Shown here: one piece after another, positions 1-5,506 of the stretch
Numbering within the stretch: position 1 is the stretch's first letter
Layout: each line of letters starts with the position of its first letter
From: Ruminococcus sp.
GTDB lineage: Bacteria > Bacillota > Clostridia > Oscillospirales > Ruminococcaceae
DNA: 7,373 nucleotides
Assembly (NCBI GenBank): GCA_019417865.1
Contig: DYCW01000023.1
Location: 1-7,373, forward strand
Direction: 5' to 3'
Translations under genes and position numbers: made by a program
Notes under the pieces: model-generated
Told to the model about the DNA's origin: nothing
The model's input: the letters and a program-made list of their open reading frames with translations, nothing else
The model's database searches: none

Positions 1-40
1 GCCAGCTTGACCGCAGTCGCCTGCGGCGTGCAGTCCTCTC
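1..40 (+). repeat. Truncated copy of a repeat-like intergenic element (left edge)
   Basis: Bases 1-17 match bases 1834-1850 at 16 of 17 positions, in the same orientation. A second shared block follows: gcagtcctct at 30-39 and gctgtcctct at 1879-1888, one mismatch, with a different distance between the blocks. Between them this copy has a perfect hairpin, CCGCAG (11-16), loop TCGC, CTGCGG (21-26). In frame 1 the bases also read as an 18-residue tail, ASLTAVACGVQSSPAFEK, ending at TAG 55-57. It does not resemble the C-terminus of the S4-domain RqcP/YabO protein usually found upstream of yabP, so I read it as repeat sequence rather than a gene end. A gene tail cannot be excluded because the window starts here. 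Confidence 0.4.
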
Positions 41-57
41 CTGCCTTTGAAAAATAG

Positions 58-86
58 TTCTATTTTCACAACAATCTACATAAAAT
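58..86 (+). promoter_or_regulatory. Possible sigma-E promoter of yabPQ
   Basis: TTCTATT at 58-64 and CATAAAAT at 79-86 are separated by 14 nt. This fits the Firmicutes sigma-E pattern (about KMATATT, 14-15 nt, CATACAHT) at 5 of 7 and 7 of 8 positions. In Bacillus subtilis yabP and yabQ are mother-cell sporulation genes under sigma-E, so the type of promoter is expected. The region is very AT-rich, so chance matches are likely. The -35 lies inside a weak AT hairpin (48-57 with 60-68). Confidence 0.35.
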
Positions 87-127
87 AAAATAGACAAAAT
101 ATCTCAAGGAAAAAGAGGAACTGCTCT

Positions 128-418
128 ATGAAATCAGACCGCAATGCATCTACTGCAAACCTACATCATAACCTCATCTTAGAAGACAGAGCCAATATGA
201 ACCTCTCCGGTGTCACGGATGTCGACTGCTTCGATGAACGCACCATCCGTCTCTATACCCAGCTCGGTGAACTCGTCATCAAAGGCAGAAATCTGCATAT
301 TGACTCGGTCAGCGTGGAAACCGGCGATATGCGAATCTCTGGCGATGTCTGGTCGCTGCAATACGGCGACAGAGACCGCAAAGGGCCGCTCTCTGCCCTC
401 GGAAAGCTCTTCCGATGA
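128..418 (+). CDS. yabP: Sporulation protein YabP
   Basis: A 96-residue protein of the YabP/YqfC family, small proteins needed in the mother cell for forespore coat/cortex development. The family signature is clear: HNLILEDRANMNLSGVTDV at about 14-32, then the acidic CFDERTIRLYT segment, the GELVIKGRNLHID block at about 47-59, and the VETGDMRISGDV strand motif. It ends in the usual basic GKLFR tail. No signal peptide or membrane segment is visible. Start ATG 128 has GAGG at 115-118, nine bases upstream. The stop overlaps the yabQ start (ATGA, 415-418), indicating translational coupling; the two are a conserved pair. Length is normal for the family. Molecular function is unknown; the family assignment is secure from motifs. 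Confidence 0.93.
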   Translation: MKSDRNASTANLHHNLILEDRANMNLSGVTDVDCFDERTIRLYTQLGELVIKGRNLHIDSVSVETGDMRISGDVWSLQYGDRDRKGPLSALGKLFR

Positions 419-1059
419 TACAAATCCCAGAAACCTATTTCACAGTACAGGAACAAACCACGCTCTTCCTCTATGCCTGCCTGCTCGGTCTGCCGGTTGG
501 TCTATTCTTTGATACCTTCCGCATCCTGCGGGTAATCTTTCCGCACCATATGGTTGCCATCATGCTGGAAGACATCTTGTTCTGCTTCGGGTGTGCAGTG
601 CTGCTGGCGTCCTTTACGGTGACCGCCTGCCGTGGAGAATTTCGGCTGTTTTATCCCATGGGAATGCTGCTGGGCAGTCTTGTGTGGCGGTTTCTGTTCG
701 GCAACCCCCTTCTAAAAATTGTCCGCCGAACTGCCGCTGGCATTCGCAAATTTTTATCCCATCTGCTGCATCCTGTCACAGCACTTTTTGCACGATTACA
801 ATGTAAAATCAAGCAAAGTTTTCGTCAAATTATACAAAATATCAAAAATAAGAAAAAAAATCCGCACTTGCACTTGATTGCAGACCACCATTTGTTGTAT
901 AATAAAAGAAAACAAGATCAGGAAGTGAATCAGAATGTCCGGTACCGCAAAACAAAACCGTCTGCAACAGCGAAGAAAAAAACCAATCCTAAACGACGCC
1001 GTGCAGTACAACCAGCCGGAAACCGCAGTCAAAAACGAAAGAGGAAAGTTTCTCTTTAA
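415..1059 (+). CDS. yabQ: Spore cortex biosynthesis protein YabQ
   Basis: A 214-residue membrane protein of the YabQ family, required in B. subtilis for spore cortex formation and located in the outer forespore membrane. Family features: QEQTTLFLYACLLGLPVGLFFD at about 12-33 (first membrane segment and conserved FFDTFRILR turn), LEDILFCFGCAVLLASF at about 51-67 (second) and MGMLLGSLVWRFLFG at about 82-96 (third). Residues 100-214 are a long lysine/arginine-rich cytoplasmic tail. The last 125 nt overlap divIC in another frame, which is unusual, and contain the divIC promoter and SD. An eight-A tract (853-860) lies just before this tail. A one-base change there would end the protein near 878 or 904 and largely remove the overlap, so the extreme C-terminus is uncertain. 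Translation is probably coupled to yabP. Confidence 0.88.
   Translation: MIQIPETYFTVQEQTTLFLYACLLGLPVGLFFDTFRILRVIFPHHMVAIMLEDILFCFGCAVLLASFTVTACRGEFRLFYPMGMLLGSLVWRFLFGNPLLKIVRRTAAGIRKFLSHLLHPVTALFARLQCKIKQSFRQIIQNIKNKKKNPHLHLIADHHLLYNKRKQDQEVNQNVRYRKTKPSATAKKKTNPKRRRAVQPAGNRSQKRKRKVSL
874..903 (+). promoter_or_regulatory. Sigma-A promoter for divIC inside yabQ
   Basis: TTGATT (874-879) and a perfect TATAAT (898-903) are separated by 18 nt. The start of transcription would fall near 910, just before the divIC SD (AGGAAGTGA, 920-928) and ATG at 935. A vegetative promoter here makes sense because divIC is a vegetative division gene, while the two genes in front are sporulation-specific. Position and sequence are seen; activity is inferred. 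Confidence 0.7.
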
Positions 1060-1321
1060 ACTGCTCATTCGTGCCACTATCGTACTTGCACTGATTGGCT
1101 GTACTGCTAGTATTATTTCTTTGCAATCCAGCATTGCAGAGCGAAAAGCAGAACTGGCGGCACTCCGCAGTCAAGCAGAAACCTATGAAACCGAAAATGA
1201 AGATCTGGAACGCATTCTAAACAGCGGTGACATTGATACCTTTATGGAACGGCTGGCTCGGGAGGACTATGGCTATGCCTATGAAGATGAGTACCGTTTT
1301 TATGATACATCCAGAAATTAG
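935..1321 (+). CDS. divIC: Septum formation initiator, DivIC/FtsB family
   Basis: A 128-residue bitopic membrane protein of the DivIC/FtsB family, part of the FtsL-DivIB-DivIC complex that links the divisome to septal peptidoglycan synthesis. The N-terminal 38 residues are basic and cytoplasmic. One membrane helix lies at about 40-63 (LLIRATIVLALIGCTASII), followed by a coiled coil at about 64-96 (SIAERKAELAALRSQAETYETENEDLERIL). The family's C-terminal motif ARE-DYGYA-EDEYRFYD is at about 108-124. Length is typical. ATG 935 is preceded by AGGAAGTGA at 920-928. It sits between yabQ and the S1-domain gene, as in B. subtilis, with its own predicted sigma-A promoter. DivIC rather than FtsB is named from this context. 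Confidence 0.88.
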   Translation: MSGTAKQNRLQQRRKKPILNDAVQYNQPETAVKNERGKFLFKLLIRATIVLALIGCTASIISLQSSIAERKAELAALRSQAETYETENEDLERILNSGDIDTFMERLAREDYGYAYEDEYRFYDTSRN

Positions 1322-1362
1322 CCCGCTCTGCGGCATTGCAGAGAAATTTTAAGAGCAGGGGG
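1322..1362 (+). promoter_or_regulatory. Leader hairpins that can mask the SD of the S1-domain gene
   Basis: CTCTGC (1326-1331) pairs perfectly with GCAGAG (1338-1343). Alternatively CCCGCTCT (1322-1329) pairs with AGAGCAGGG (1352-1360, one bulged A), covering part of the AGGGGG SD at 1357-1362. The two folds share 1326-1329 and so exclude each other. The first hairpin is followed only by AAATTTT and is a poor terminator. A regulatory role is inference. Confidence 0.3.
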
Positions 1363-1375
1363 ACTTTAGCGTTAC

Positions 1376-1825
1376 ATGCAATTAGAAATCGGATCAATCT
1401 ACAAGGGTACCGTAAAGCGGATTACCAACTATGGTGCATTCATTACCATTCAGCCGGATCCATCTTCACAGAACACTGTCACAGGGATGGTACATATCTC
1501 GGAAATTTCCAACCGGTTTGTACAGGATATTCATGAGTTTGTCAAAGAAGGACAGACCGTTTCTGTCAAGGTCATTGGCATACAGGATAATAAAATCAGC
1601 CTGTCGATGAAACAAGCGGAACAGCAGCAGACAGAACAAAATTCCCGTCCGCAGCAACGTGCTCCCAGACGGGAACGGCCAAACGTATGGCAGCCTAAAT
1701 CCAAGCCGCCAGCGTCCGAACTCTCCTTTGAAGATATGCTCAGTCAGTTTAAACAAAACAGTGAAGAACGGATCTGTGACATCAAGCGAAACACAGAGCG
1801 AAAAAACCGTACCAGAAGAAAGTAA
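1376..1825 (+). CDS. yabR: S1-domain RNA-binding protein (YabR/GSP13/CvfD type)
   Basis: A 149-residue protein with a single S1 OB-fold domain at about 2-78: GSIYKGTVKRITNYGAFITI forms the first strands with the hallmark NYGAF motif, GMVHISEIS (37-45) the typical second block, and VSVKVIGIQDNKISLSMKQ (62-80) the end. A glutamine/arginine-rich linker follows (81-110), then SFEDMLSQFKQNSEERICDIKR (117-138) and a very basic end, as in clostridial relatives. The family binds RNA and associates with ribosomes; some members act in stress response. It follows divIC by 54 nt, the conserved order. ATG 1376 has AGGGGG at 1357-1362, 13 nt away, slightly long; I see no better start. Substrate RNAs are unknown. 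Confidence 0.87.
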   Translation: MQLEIGSIYKGTVKRITNYGAFITIQPDPSSQNTVTGMVHISEISNRFVQDIHEFVKEGQTVSVKVIGIQDNKISLSMKQAEQQQTEQNSRPQQRAPRRERPNVWQPKSKPPASELSFEDMLSQFKQNSEERICDIKRNTERKNRTRRK

Positions 1826-1829
1826 CCAG

Positions 1830-1948
1830 TTGAGCCGGCTTGACCGCAGTTCATCCACCTGCTTTTTCTGCGAAAAAGCTGTCCTCTACAAAAAACGACA
1901 AATCCTTTCGCATATTACGACTGCTGGTGCATTCGCTCAAGGTTTTTT
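1830..1948 (+). repeat. Repeat-like structured element downstream of the S1 gene
   Basis: This 119-nt non-coding stretch shares two blocks with positions 1-40 (1834-1850, 16/17; 1879-1888, 9/10). It contains a perfect hairpin, GCTTTTT (1861-1867), loop CTGCG, AAAAAGC (1873-1879). Its ends are complementary, TTGAGC (1830-1835) and GCTCAA (1935-1940), and are followed by TTTTTT (1943-1948). That makes it a candidate for a structured RNA tail with terminator-like features, or a small dispersed intergenic repeat. It begins five bases after the S1 stop codon. Only two partial copies are visible, so family status is inferred. Confidence 0.4.
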
Positions 1949-1983
1949 GACACACCTGATATAGACAGAATTAACGCATATGC

Positions 1984-2029
1984 AACAACCCCCTTGCGGA
2001 AGAAAGCACCGCAAGGGGGTTGTTCTTTT
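1984..2029 (+). terminator. Strong intrinsic terminator of the yabP-S1 cluster
   Basis: AACAACCCCCTTGCGG (1984-1999) pairs perfectly over 16 bp with 2009-2024 around a 9-nt loop, followed by CTTTT. The T-tract supports use on the + strand. Genes converge here (the folate transporter gene ends at 2070 on the other strand), so the hairpin may also stop transcripts from the right, although the - side lacks a T-run. Confidence 0.88.
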
Positions 2030-2069
2030 CAGAGTTTGGGAGTTTTTAGCAAGCATAAAACCAGTTGTT

Positions 2070-2696
2070 TTATACGGCTGTTGCTTTTTGCAGCCGGAAC
2101 ACACGCTGGTAAGCCGTCAGTGCAATCGGCAGCAGAATAAAGAGCAGCGGCAGATCAATGCCCAACTCAATCACATTTTTCGCTGTTCGTGCGACAATGG
2201 CTGCACCGTATGCCTCCTGCGGAATAAAACCATAGTGCATATTCAACTTGGTGTTAATCAACAGGTTAATCACCACAACATCCAGCAGCCGAGCGATGAT
2301 CGCACGCAAAAACAGCGTGACATCTCGCTCCTTTCCGGTTTTGTTGTTCCGGAATTGAATGCTGTGTCCGTTCATCTTATAGTACAGACACAGCCCATAG
2401 ATCAAGCCCTGCAAGCCGCCGACCAGCACATACGCCGGCAGAAATCCGCCGGATGGATGTACAAGATACCCCACAATATCACAGGCGAAACCAGCAGCCA
2501 GTCCCATGCAAGGACCGAACAACATACCAATGACTGCAATAGCAAGAAATGCAAAATTCAACTTGACAAATTGCAGGTCGATGGAAAATGCCTCAATCAT
2601 CATGGAAACGGCAATGAACAATGCCGTGATCGTCAAGCTCCGCAGTTTCGTAAACTCCTTCGCAGACTCGGTGAAACAAGAAAAAATGCCTTTCAT
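2070..2696 (-). CDS. folT: Folate-family ECF transporter S-component
   Basis: A 208-residue integral membrane protein of the ECF-transporter S-component superfamily, the substrate-binding subunit that works with a shared EcfT-EcfA-EcfA' energy module encoded elsewhere. About five to six hydrophobic segments are seen, near 19-38, 47-60, 62-78, 84-106, 128-148 and 177-197. The stretch FLAIAVIGMLFGPCMGLAAGFACDIVGYLVHPSGGFLPAYVLVGGLQGLIYGL (49-101) carries the family pattern: a glycine-rich helix, an Asp, then P-x-G-x-x-x-P before an aromatic/Leu helix. Specificity for folate is supported by the THF riboswitch directly upstream, not by the protein alone. Start ATG 2696 is chosen for the GGAGG at 2706-2710, nine bases away. 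The frame stays open to 2948, but that part is the riboswitch. No biosynthetic folate gene is adjacent. Confidence 0.88.
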   Translation of the reverse strand: MKGIFSCFTESAKEFTKLRSLTITALFIAVSMMIEAFSIDLQFVKLNFAFLAIAVIGMLFGPCMGLAAGFACDIVGYLVHPSGGFLPAYVLVGGLQGLIYGLCLYYKMNGHSIQFRNNKTGKERDVTLFLRAIIARLLDVVVINLLINTKLNMHYGFIPQEAYGAAIVARTAKNVIELGIDLPLLFILLPIALTAYQRVFRLQKATAV

Positions 2697-2705
2697 GAAA
2701 AAATA

Positions 2706-2740
2706 CCTCCTTGAATTTAATGCCTTGTGCATATAAGGAG
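2706..2740 (-). promoter_or_regulatory. SD-sequestering hairpin before folT
   Basis: On the - strand CTCCTT (2740-2735) is the perfect complement of AAGGAG (2712-2707), which contains the folT Shine-Dalgarno sequence. A competing stem can form from GCCTT (2754-2750) and AAGGC (2726-2722). This is the layout of a translational off-switch joined to the riboswitch just upstream. Pairing is seen; ligand-dependent switching is inferred. Confidence 0.55.
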
Positions 2741-2767
2741 CTTTCATGGAAGGCTTCTTAGATGCAG

Positions 2768-2863
2768 TCAGCGGGATGCGAAAACGATACCGCAAGCTTT
2801 GCTTTTCGTTCCAGCAGCAACTCCCCGTCTGCCGGACACTTAACGCATCGTTTCCTACTCTGA
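2768..2863 (-). ncRNA. Tetrahydrofolate (THF) riboswitch
   Basis: Read on the - strand, the 96 nt carry the hallmarks of the THF (folT) riboswitch class in order: GAGTAGG (2860-2854), GCGTTAAGTG (2846-2837), a G-rich loop ACGGGGAGTTG (2828-2818), ACGAA, GCGGTATCG and GCATCCCGCT. The helices are consistent. P1 is TCAG (2863-2860) with CTGA (2771-2768). P2 is AACGAT (2852-2847) with ATCGTT (2788-2783). P3 is TCCGGCAG (2836-2829) with CTGCTGGA (2817-2810), one G-U pair. The class binds reduced folates and in Clostridia typically controls folT and folate-synthesis genes. It lies 71 nt before the folT start and is followed by an SD-masking hairpin, so translational control is likely. I found no convincing promoter of its own. 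Confidence 0.9.
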
Positions 2864-2876
2864 AAATGCAATCTAT

Positions 2877-2956
2877 GAAAAATAGAATCGCCTTGAAAAT
2901 GGGGTTCTGCAAGCCATCTGCCATGTTGCACACGGCTTGCAGGGGCAAGATTCTAT
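2877..2956 (-). terminator. Terminator-like nested hairpin after serA
   Basis: On the - strand, 24 nt after the serA stop, ATAGAATC (2956-2949) pairs perfectly with GATTCTAT (2889-2882), which runs into a five-T tract. GCC/GGC adds three pairs across a 2-nt bulge. Inside it, TGCAAGCC pairs perfectly with GGCTTGCA (8 bp) around an 18-nt loop. The T-tract after the outer stem suggests an intrinsic terminator for serC-serA, separating it from the THF riboswitch. The long branched structure is unusual for a plain terminator. Confidence 0.5.
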
Positions 2957-2979
2957 CCAGTTGTCTTTTTTATCACTGC

Positions 2980-4143
2980 TTATTTCGCAATCAGCCGCAC
3001 CCGAATCACACCATCAATGGCACGAATCTGTTCCAGCATAGCCTCTGTCACCGTTTCCGGAATATCCAGCATGGTATAGGCATAGGATTGCCGGCTGGCA
3101 TTGACCATATTCTCAATGTTCACACCCGCATTTCCAGCAACCGCAGTGACGGCAGAAATCATCGCCGGTACATTCTGGTGCAGAATGCAGACCTTATTGC
3201 CGACTGCCTGCATCTCTGCATTTGGCAGGTTCACACTGTTGCGGATGTTGCCGGTTTCCAGATAGGAAATCAACTCTTCCGCAGCCATGCTGGCACAGTT
3301 TTCCTCACTCTCTGGCGTAGAAGCTCCCAGATGTGGTGTTGCTATAATGCCTTCTGCATGGCAGGTCTTTGCATTCGGGAAATCGGTGCAGTAGCAGGCA
3401 ACCTTGCCGGAAGCCAGTGCTGCCAGCATGTCATCATCGTTTACGAGTTCGCCCCGTGCGTAATTCAGAATCCGCACGCCGTCTTTCATCTTGCCGATGG
3501 TTTCTGTGTTGATCATACCCTTAGTGTCGTTGTTGAACGGCACATGAATGGTCAGATAATCCGCAGCCGCATACACACCATCTGCATCCTTGACAATCTT
3601 CACTGCCGGATTCAAACGCAGAGCTGCTCCGACAGACAGGAATGGGTCGGTACCAACAACCTGCATGCCCAATGCGATCGCAGCATTGGCAACCAGTGCA
3701 CCAATGGCACCCAAACCGATAATCCCCAGCGTCTTGCCCTTCAGCTCCGGACCAGCAAACTGGCTCTTTCCTTTTTCTACCAGTTTCCCAATCCCTTCTT
3801 CGTGTTCGAGAGACTGTGCCCAGGCGATTGCCTGCGGAATCTTTCTCGAAGAGAGCAGCAGACCAGTCAGCACCAGTTCTTTTACAGCATTGGCATTGGC
3901 ACCCGGTGTGTTAAACACACAGATACCAGCTTCTGCACAACGATCGACCGGAATGTTGTTCGTACCGGCACCGGCTCTGGCAATCGCCAACAGGTTGCTG
4001 CCAAATTCCATATCGTGCATGGCAGCACTTCTGACCATAATGGCATCCGGATTTTCAGCGGTATCTGTCACCGTATAGCAAGCAGCATCGAACCGCTTGG
4101 TGCCGGCAGCAGAAATTTTATTTAATGTTTGAATGGTATACAT
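2980..4143 (-). CDS. serA: D-3-phosphoglycerate dehydrogenase
   Basis: A 387-residue cytoplasmic enzyme that oxidises 3-phosphoglycerate to 3-phosphohydroxypyruvate with NAD, the first step of serine synthesis. The D-2-hydroxyacid dehydrogenase fold is clear: substrate-domain motif ARAGAGTNNIP (56-65), NAD-binding TLGIIGLGAIG (138-148, GxGxxG at 143-148), substrate/NAD residues around NYARGELV (227-234, Arg230), and catalytic His281 in TPHLGAST. An ACT domain fills about 318-387 (VCILHQNVPAMISAVTAVAGNAGVNIENM), suggesting allosteric control by an amino acid, usually serine. There is no extra intervening domain, so it is a short-type PGDH. At the site where E. coli SerA has its catalytic Glu, the sequence reads TDFPNAK, with no Glu. 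Start ATG 4143 has AAAGGA at 4158-4153. It follows serC by 29 nt in one operon. Confidence 0.95.
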   Translation of the reverse strand: MYTIQTLNKISAAGTKRFDAACYTVTDTAENPDAIMVRSAAMHDMEFGSNLLAIARAGAGTNNIPVDRCAEAGICVFNTPGANANAVKELVLTGLLLSSRKIPQAIAWAQSLEHEEGIGKLVEKGKSQFAGPELKGKTLGIIGLGAIGALVANAAIALGMQVVGTDPFLSVGAALRLNPAVKIVKDADGVYAAADYLTIHVPFNNDTKGMINTETIGKMKDGVRILNYARGELVNDDDMLAALASGKVACYCTDFPNAKTCHAEGIIATPHLGASTPESEENCASMAAEELISYLETGNIRNSVNLPNAEMQAVGNKVCILHQNVPAMISAVTAVAGNAGVNIENMVNASRQSYAYTMLDIPETVTEAMLEQIRAIDGVIRVRLIAK

Positions 4144-4172
4144 GGTAATTCGTCCTTTCCCTGTGCCCTATG

Positions 4173-5258
4173 TCAGGCGTTTTCTGCCTCAAACTGCTTC
4201 ATGAATGCAACCAGTGCCTCCACACCGGCAACTGGCATTGCATTGTAGATGGAAGCCCGCATACCGCCAACAGAACGATGTCCTTTGAGGTTCTCCAGAC
4301 CGGCAGCCTTTGCCTCAGCCACAAACTTGGCATCCAACTCCTTGTCTCCCGTTACAAACGGTACATTCATCAAAGACCGGTCTTCCTTGCGAACCGTGCC
4401 CTTGAACAGCTTACTCTGATCAAGATAGTTGTACAAGATGGCAGCCTTTTCTTCGTTCCGCTTCTGAATGGCTTCCAGACCACCCATCTTCTTGAGCCAC
4501 TTGAATACCTTACCACAGATGTAAATGCCATATGCCGGCGGTGTATTATACAGAGACTTTGCGTCCGCCTGTGTCTTCCACTTGAGCATAGTCGGCGTAT
4601 TGGCAATTGGGGTTTCCTCTGGAATCAGGTCTTCCCGAATAATCATGATGACCACGCCAGCCGGACCGATATTCTTCTGCACACCGCCCCAGATGACACC
4701 ATATTGAGAAACGTCCACCGGTTCACTCAGGAAGCAGGAGGAAACATCTGCCACCAGCGGCTTGCCCTTCGTATTTGGCAGGGTTTTAAACTTTGTGCCA
4801 TAAATCGTATTGTTCTCACAGATATAAACATAGTCAGCGTCCGGACTAATCGGCAAGTCAGAGCAATCCGGAATATAGGAGAAGGTTTCATCCTCAGAGG
4901 AAGCAATCTTCACTGCCTTTCCGTATTTCTGGGCTTCCTGATAGGCTTTCTTTGCCCATTGCCCTGTTACGATATAATCTGCAACGCCGTTTTTCATCAT
5001 ATTCATCGGAATGGCAGAAAATTGTTGGGATGCACCGCCTTGTAAAAACAGAACCTTATAGTTATCCGGAATGTGCATCAGATCCCGCAGATCCTGTTCT
5101 GCTGTATCAATGATCTCCTGAAATGCCTTGGAACGATGGCTCATTTCCATGACTGACATGCCAGTACCATTGTAATCCAGCATTTCTTCTGCCGCTTCCC
5201 GCAGTACCTCCTCCGGCAAAACAGCAGGACCAGCACTAAAGTTATAAACTCGCTTCAT
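4173..5258 (-). CDS. serC: Phosphoserine aminotransferase
   Basis: A 361-residue PLP enzyme of aminotransferase class V that converts 3-phosphohydroxypyruvate and glutamate to phosphoserine and 2-oxoglutarate, the step after SerA. The start YNFSAGPAVLPEEVL (5-19), the phosphate-contact HRSKAF (41-46), FLQGGASQQF (71-80), the Asp of VADVSSCFLS (169-178), and the PLP lysine Lys195 in GGVQKNIGPAG are all present. The C-terminal GHRSVGGMRASIYNAMP (326-342) carries the substrate arginines. Length matches the family. The frame is open to 5417, but ATG 5258 is preceded by GGAGGG at 5271-5266 and matches the family N-terminus. First gene of the serC-serA operon, under the promoter at 5355-5383. No serB phosphatase is nearby. 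Confidence 0.96.
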   Translation of the reverse strand: MKRVYNFSAGPAVLPEEVLREAAEEMLDYNGTGMSVMEMSHRSKAFQEIIDTAEQDLRDLMHIPDNYKVLFLQGGASQQFSAIPMNMMKNGVADYIVTGQWAKKAYQEAQKYGKAVKIASSEDETFSYIPDCSDLPISPDADYVYICENNTIYGTKFKTLPNTKGKPLVADVSSCFLSEPVDVSQYGVIWGGVQKNIGPAGVVIMIIREDLIPEETPIANTPTMLKWKTQADAKSLYNTPPAYGIYICGKVFKWLKKMGGLEAIQKRNEEKAAILYNYLDQSKLFKGTVRKEDRSLMNVPFVTGDKELDAKFVAEAKAAGLENLKGHRSVGGMRASIYNAMPVAGVEALVAFMKQFEAENA

Positions 5259-5354
5259 TCGTTTTCCCTCCATCACAGATTTCAAACACAGATTGTTGCT
5301 GCATTTGTTATGAAATATACACGCTTCGGGATAAAAGCCCCGACACATATCCCT

Positions 5355-5383
5355 ATTATACGCTTTTTTTTGCAATGTGTCAA
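5355..5383 (-). promoter_or_regulatory. Consensus sigma-A promoter of serC-serA
   Basis: On the - strand TTGACA (5383-5378) and TATAAT (5360-5355) are separated by exactly 17 nt, with an A-rich spacer: a full-consensus housekeeping promoter. It leaves a leader of roughly 90 nt before serC. The leader has two alternative short stems (GGGATA 5353-5348 with TATCCC 5333-5328, or CGGG 5342-5339 with CCCG 5330-5327). I recognise no riboswitch or T-box in it. Confidence 0.9.
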
Positions 5384-5424
5384 TAGAATGCCCTGTGAAC
5401 TTCCAAAAATCCGACACAAACCGG

Positions 5425-5451
5425 AAAATCCCCCTCTGATAAAGGGGGATT
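5425..5451 (-). terminator. Intrinsic terminator of the lipoprotein gene
   Basis: On the - strand AATCCCCC (5451-5444) pairs with GGGGGATT (5434-5427), with a further T-A pair inside, and the T-run TTTT follows. It lies 56 nt after the lipoprotein stop and just upstream of the serC promoter, insulating the two units. A weaker stem TCCG/CGGA followed by TTTTT (about 5425-5403) comes next and may act as a backup. Confidence 0.8.
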
Positions 5452-5506
5452 GGTTCCTTGCGTCTTTTTCATTTTGCGATATCAGCAGTCTGTCTGCTTT
5501 AGATTT

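Noticed and set aside
1980..2714. 244-codon open frame on the + strand
   Set aside because: It starts inside the terminator stem and runs antisense to folT; composition is Gln/His/Asn-rich and not protein-like.
2697..2948. N-terminal extension of the folT frame
   Set aside because: The 84 extra codons translate the riboswitch and terminator region; the SD at 2710-2706 and the hydrophobic pattern support the start at 2696.
2746..4125. 459-codon open frame on the + strand
   Set aside because: It lies antisense to serA and the THF riboswitch, which are well supported, and its translation is rich in Cys, His and Ser with no recognisable domain.
4170..5045. 291-codon open frame on the + strand
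   Set aside because: It is antisense to serC, whose catalytic motifs are all present; the product has no domain-like pattern.
5259..5417. N-terminal extension of the serC frame
   Set aside because: It would cover the consensus promoter; the family N-terminus begins at 5258, with GGAGGG directly upstream.
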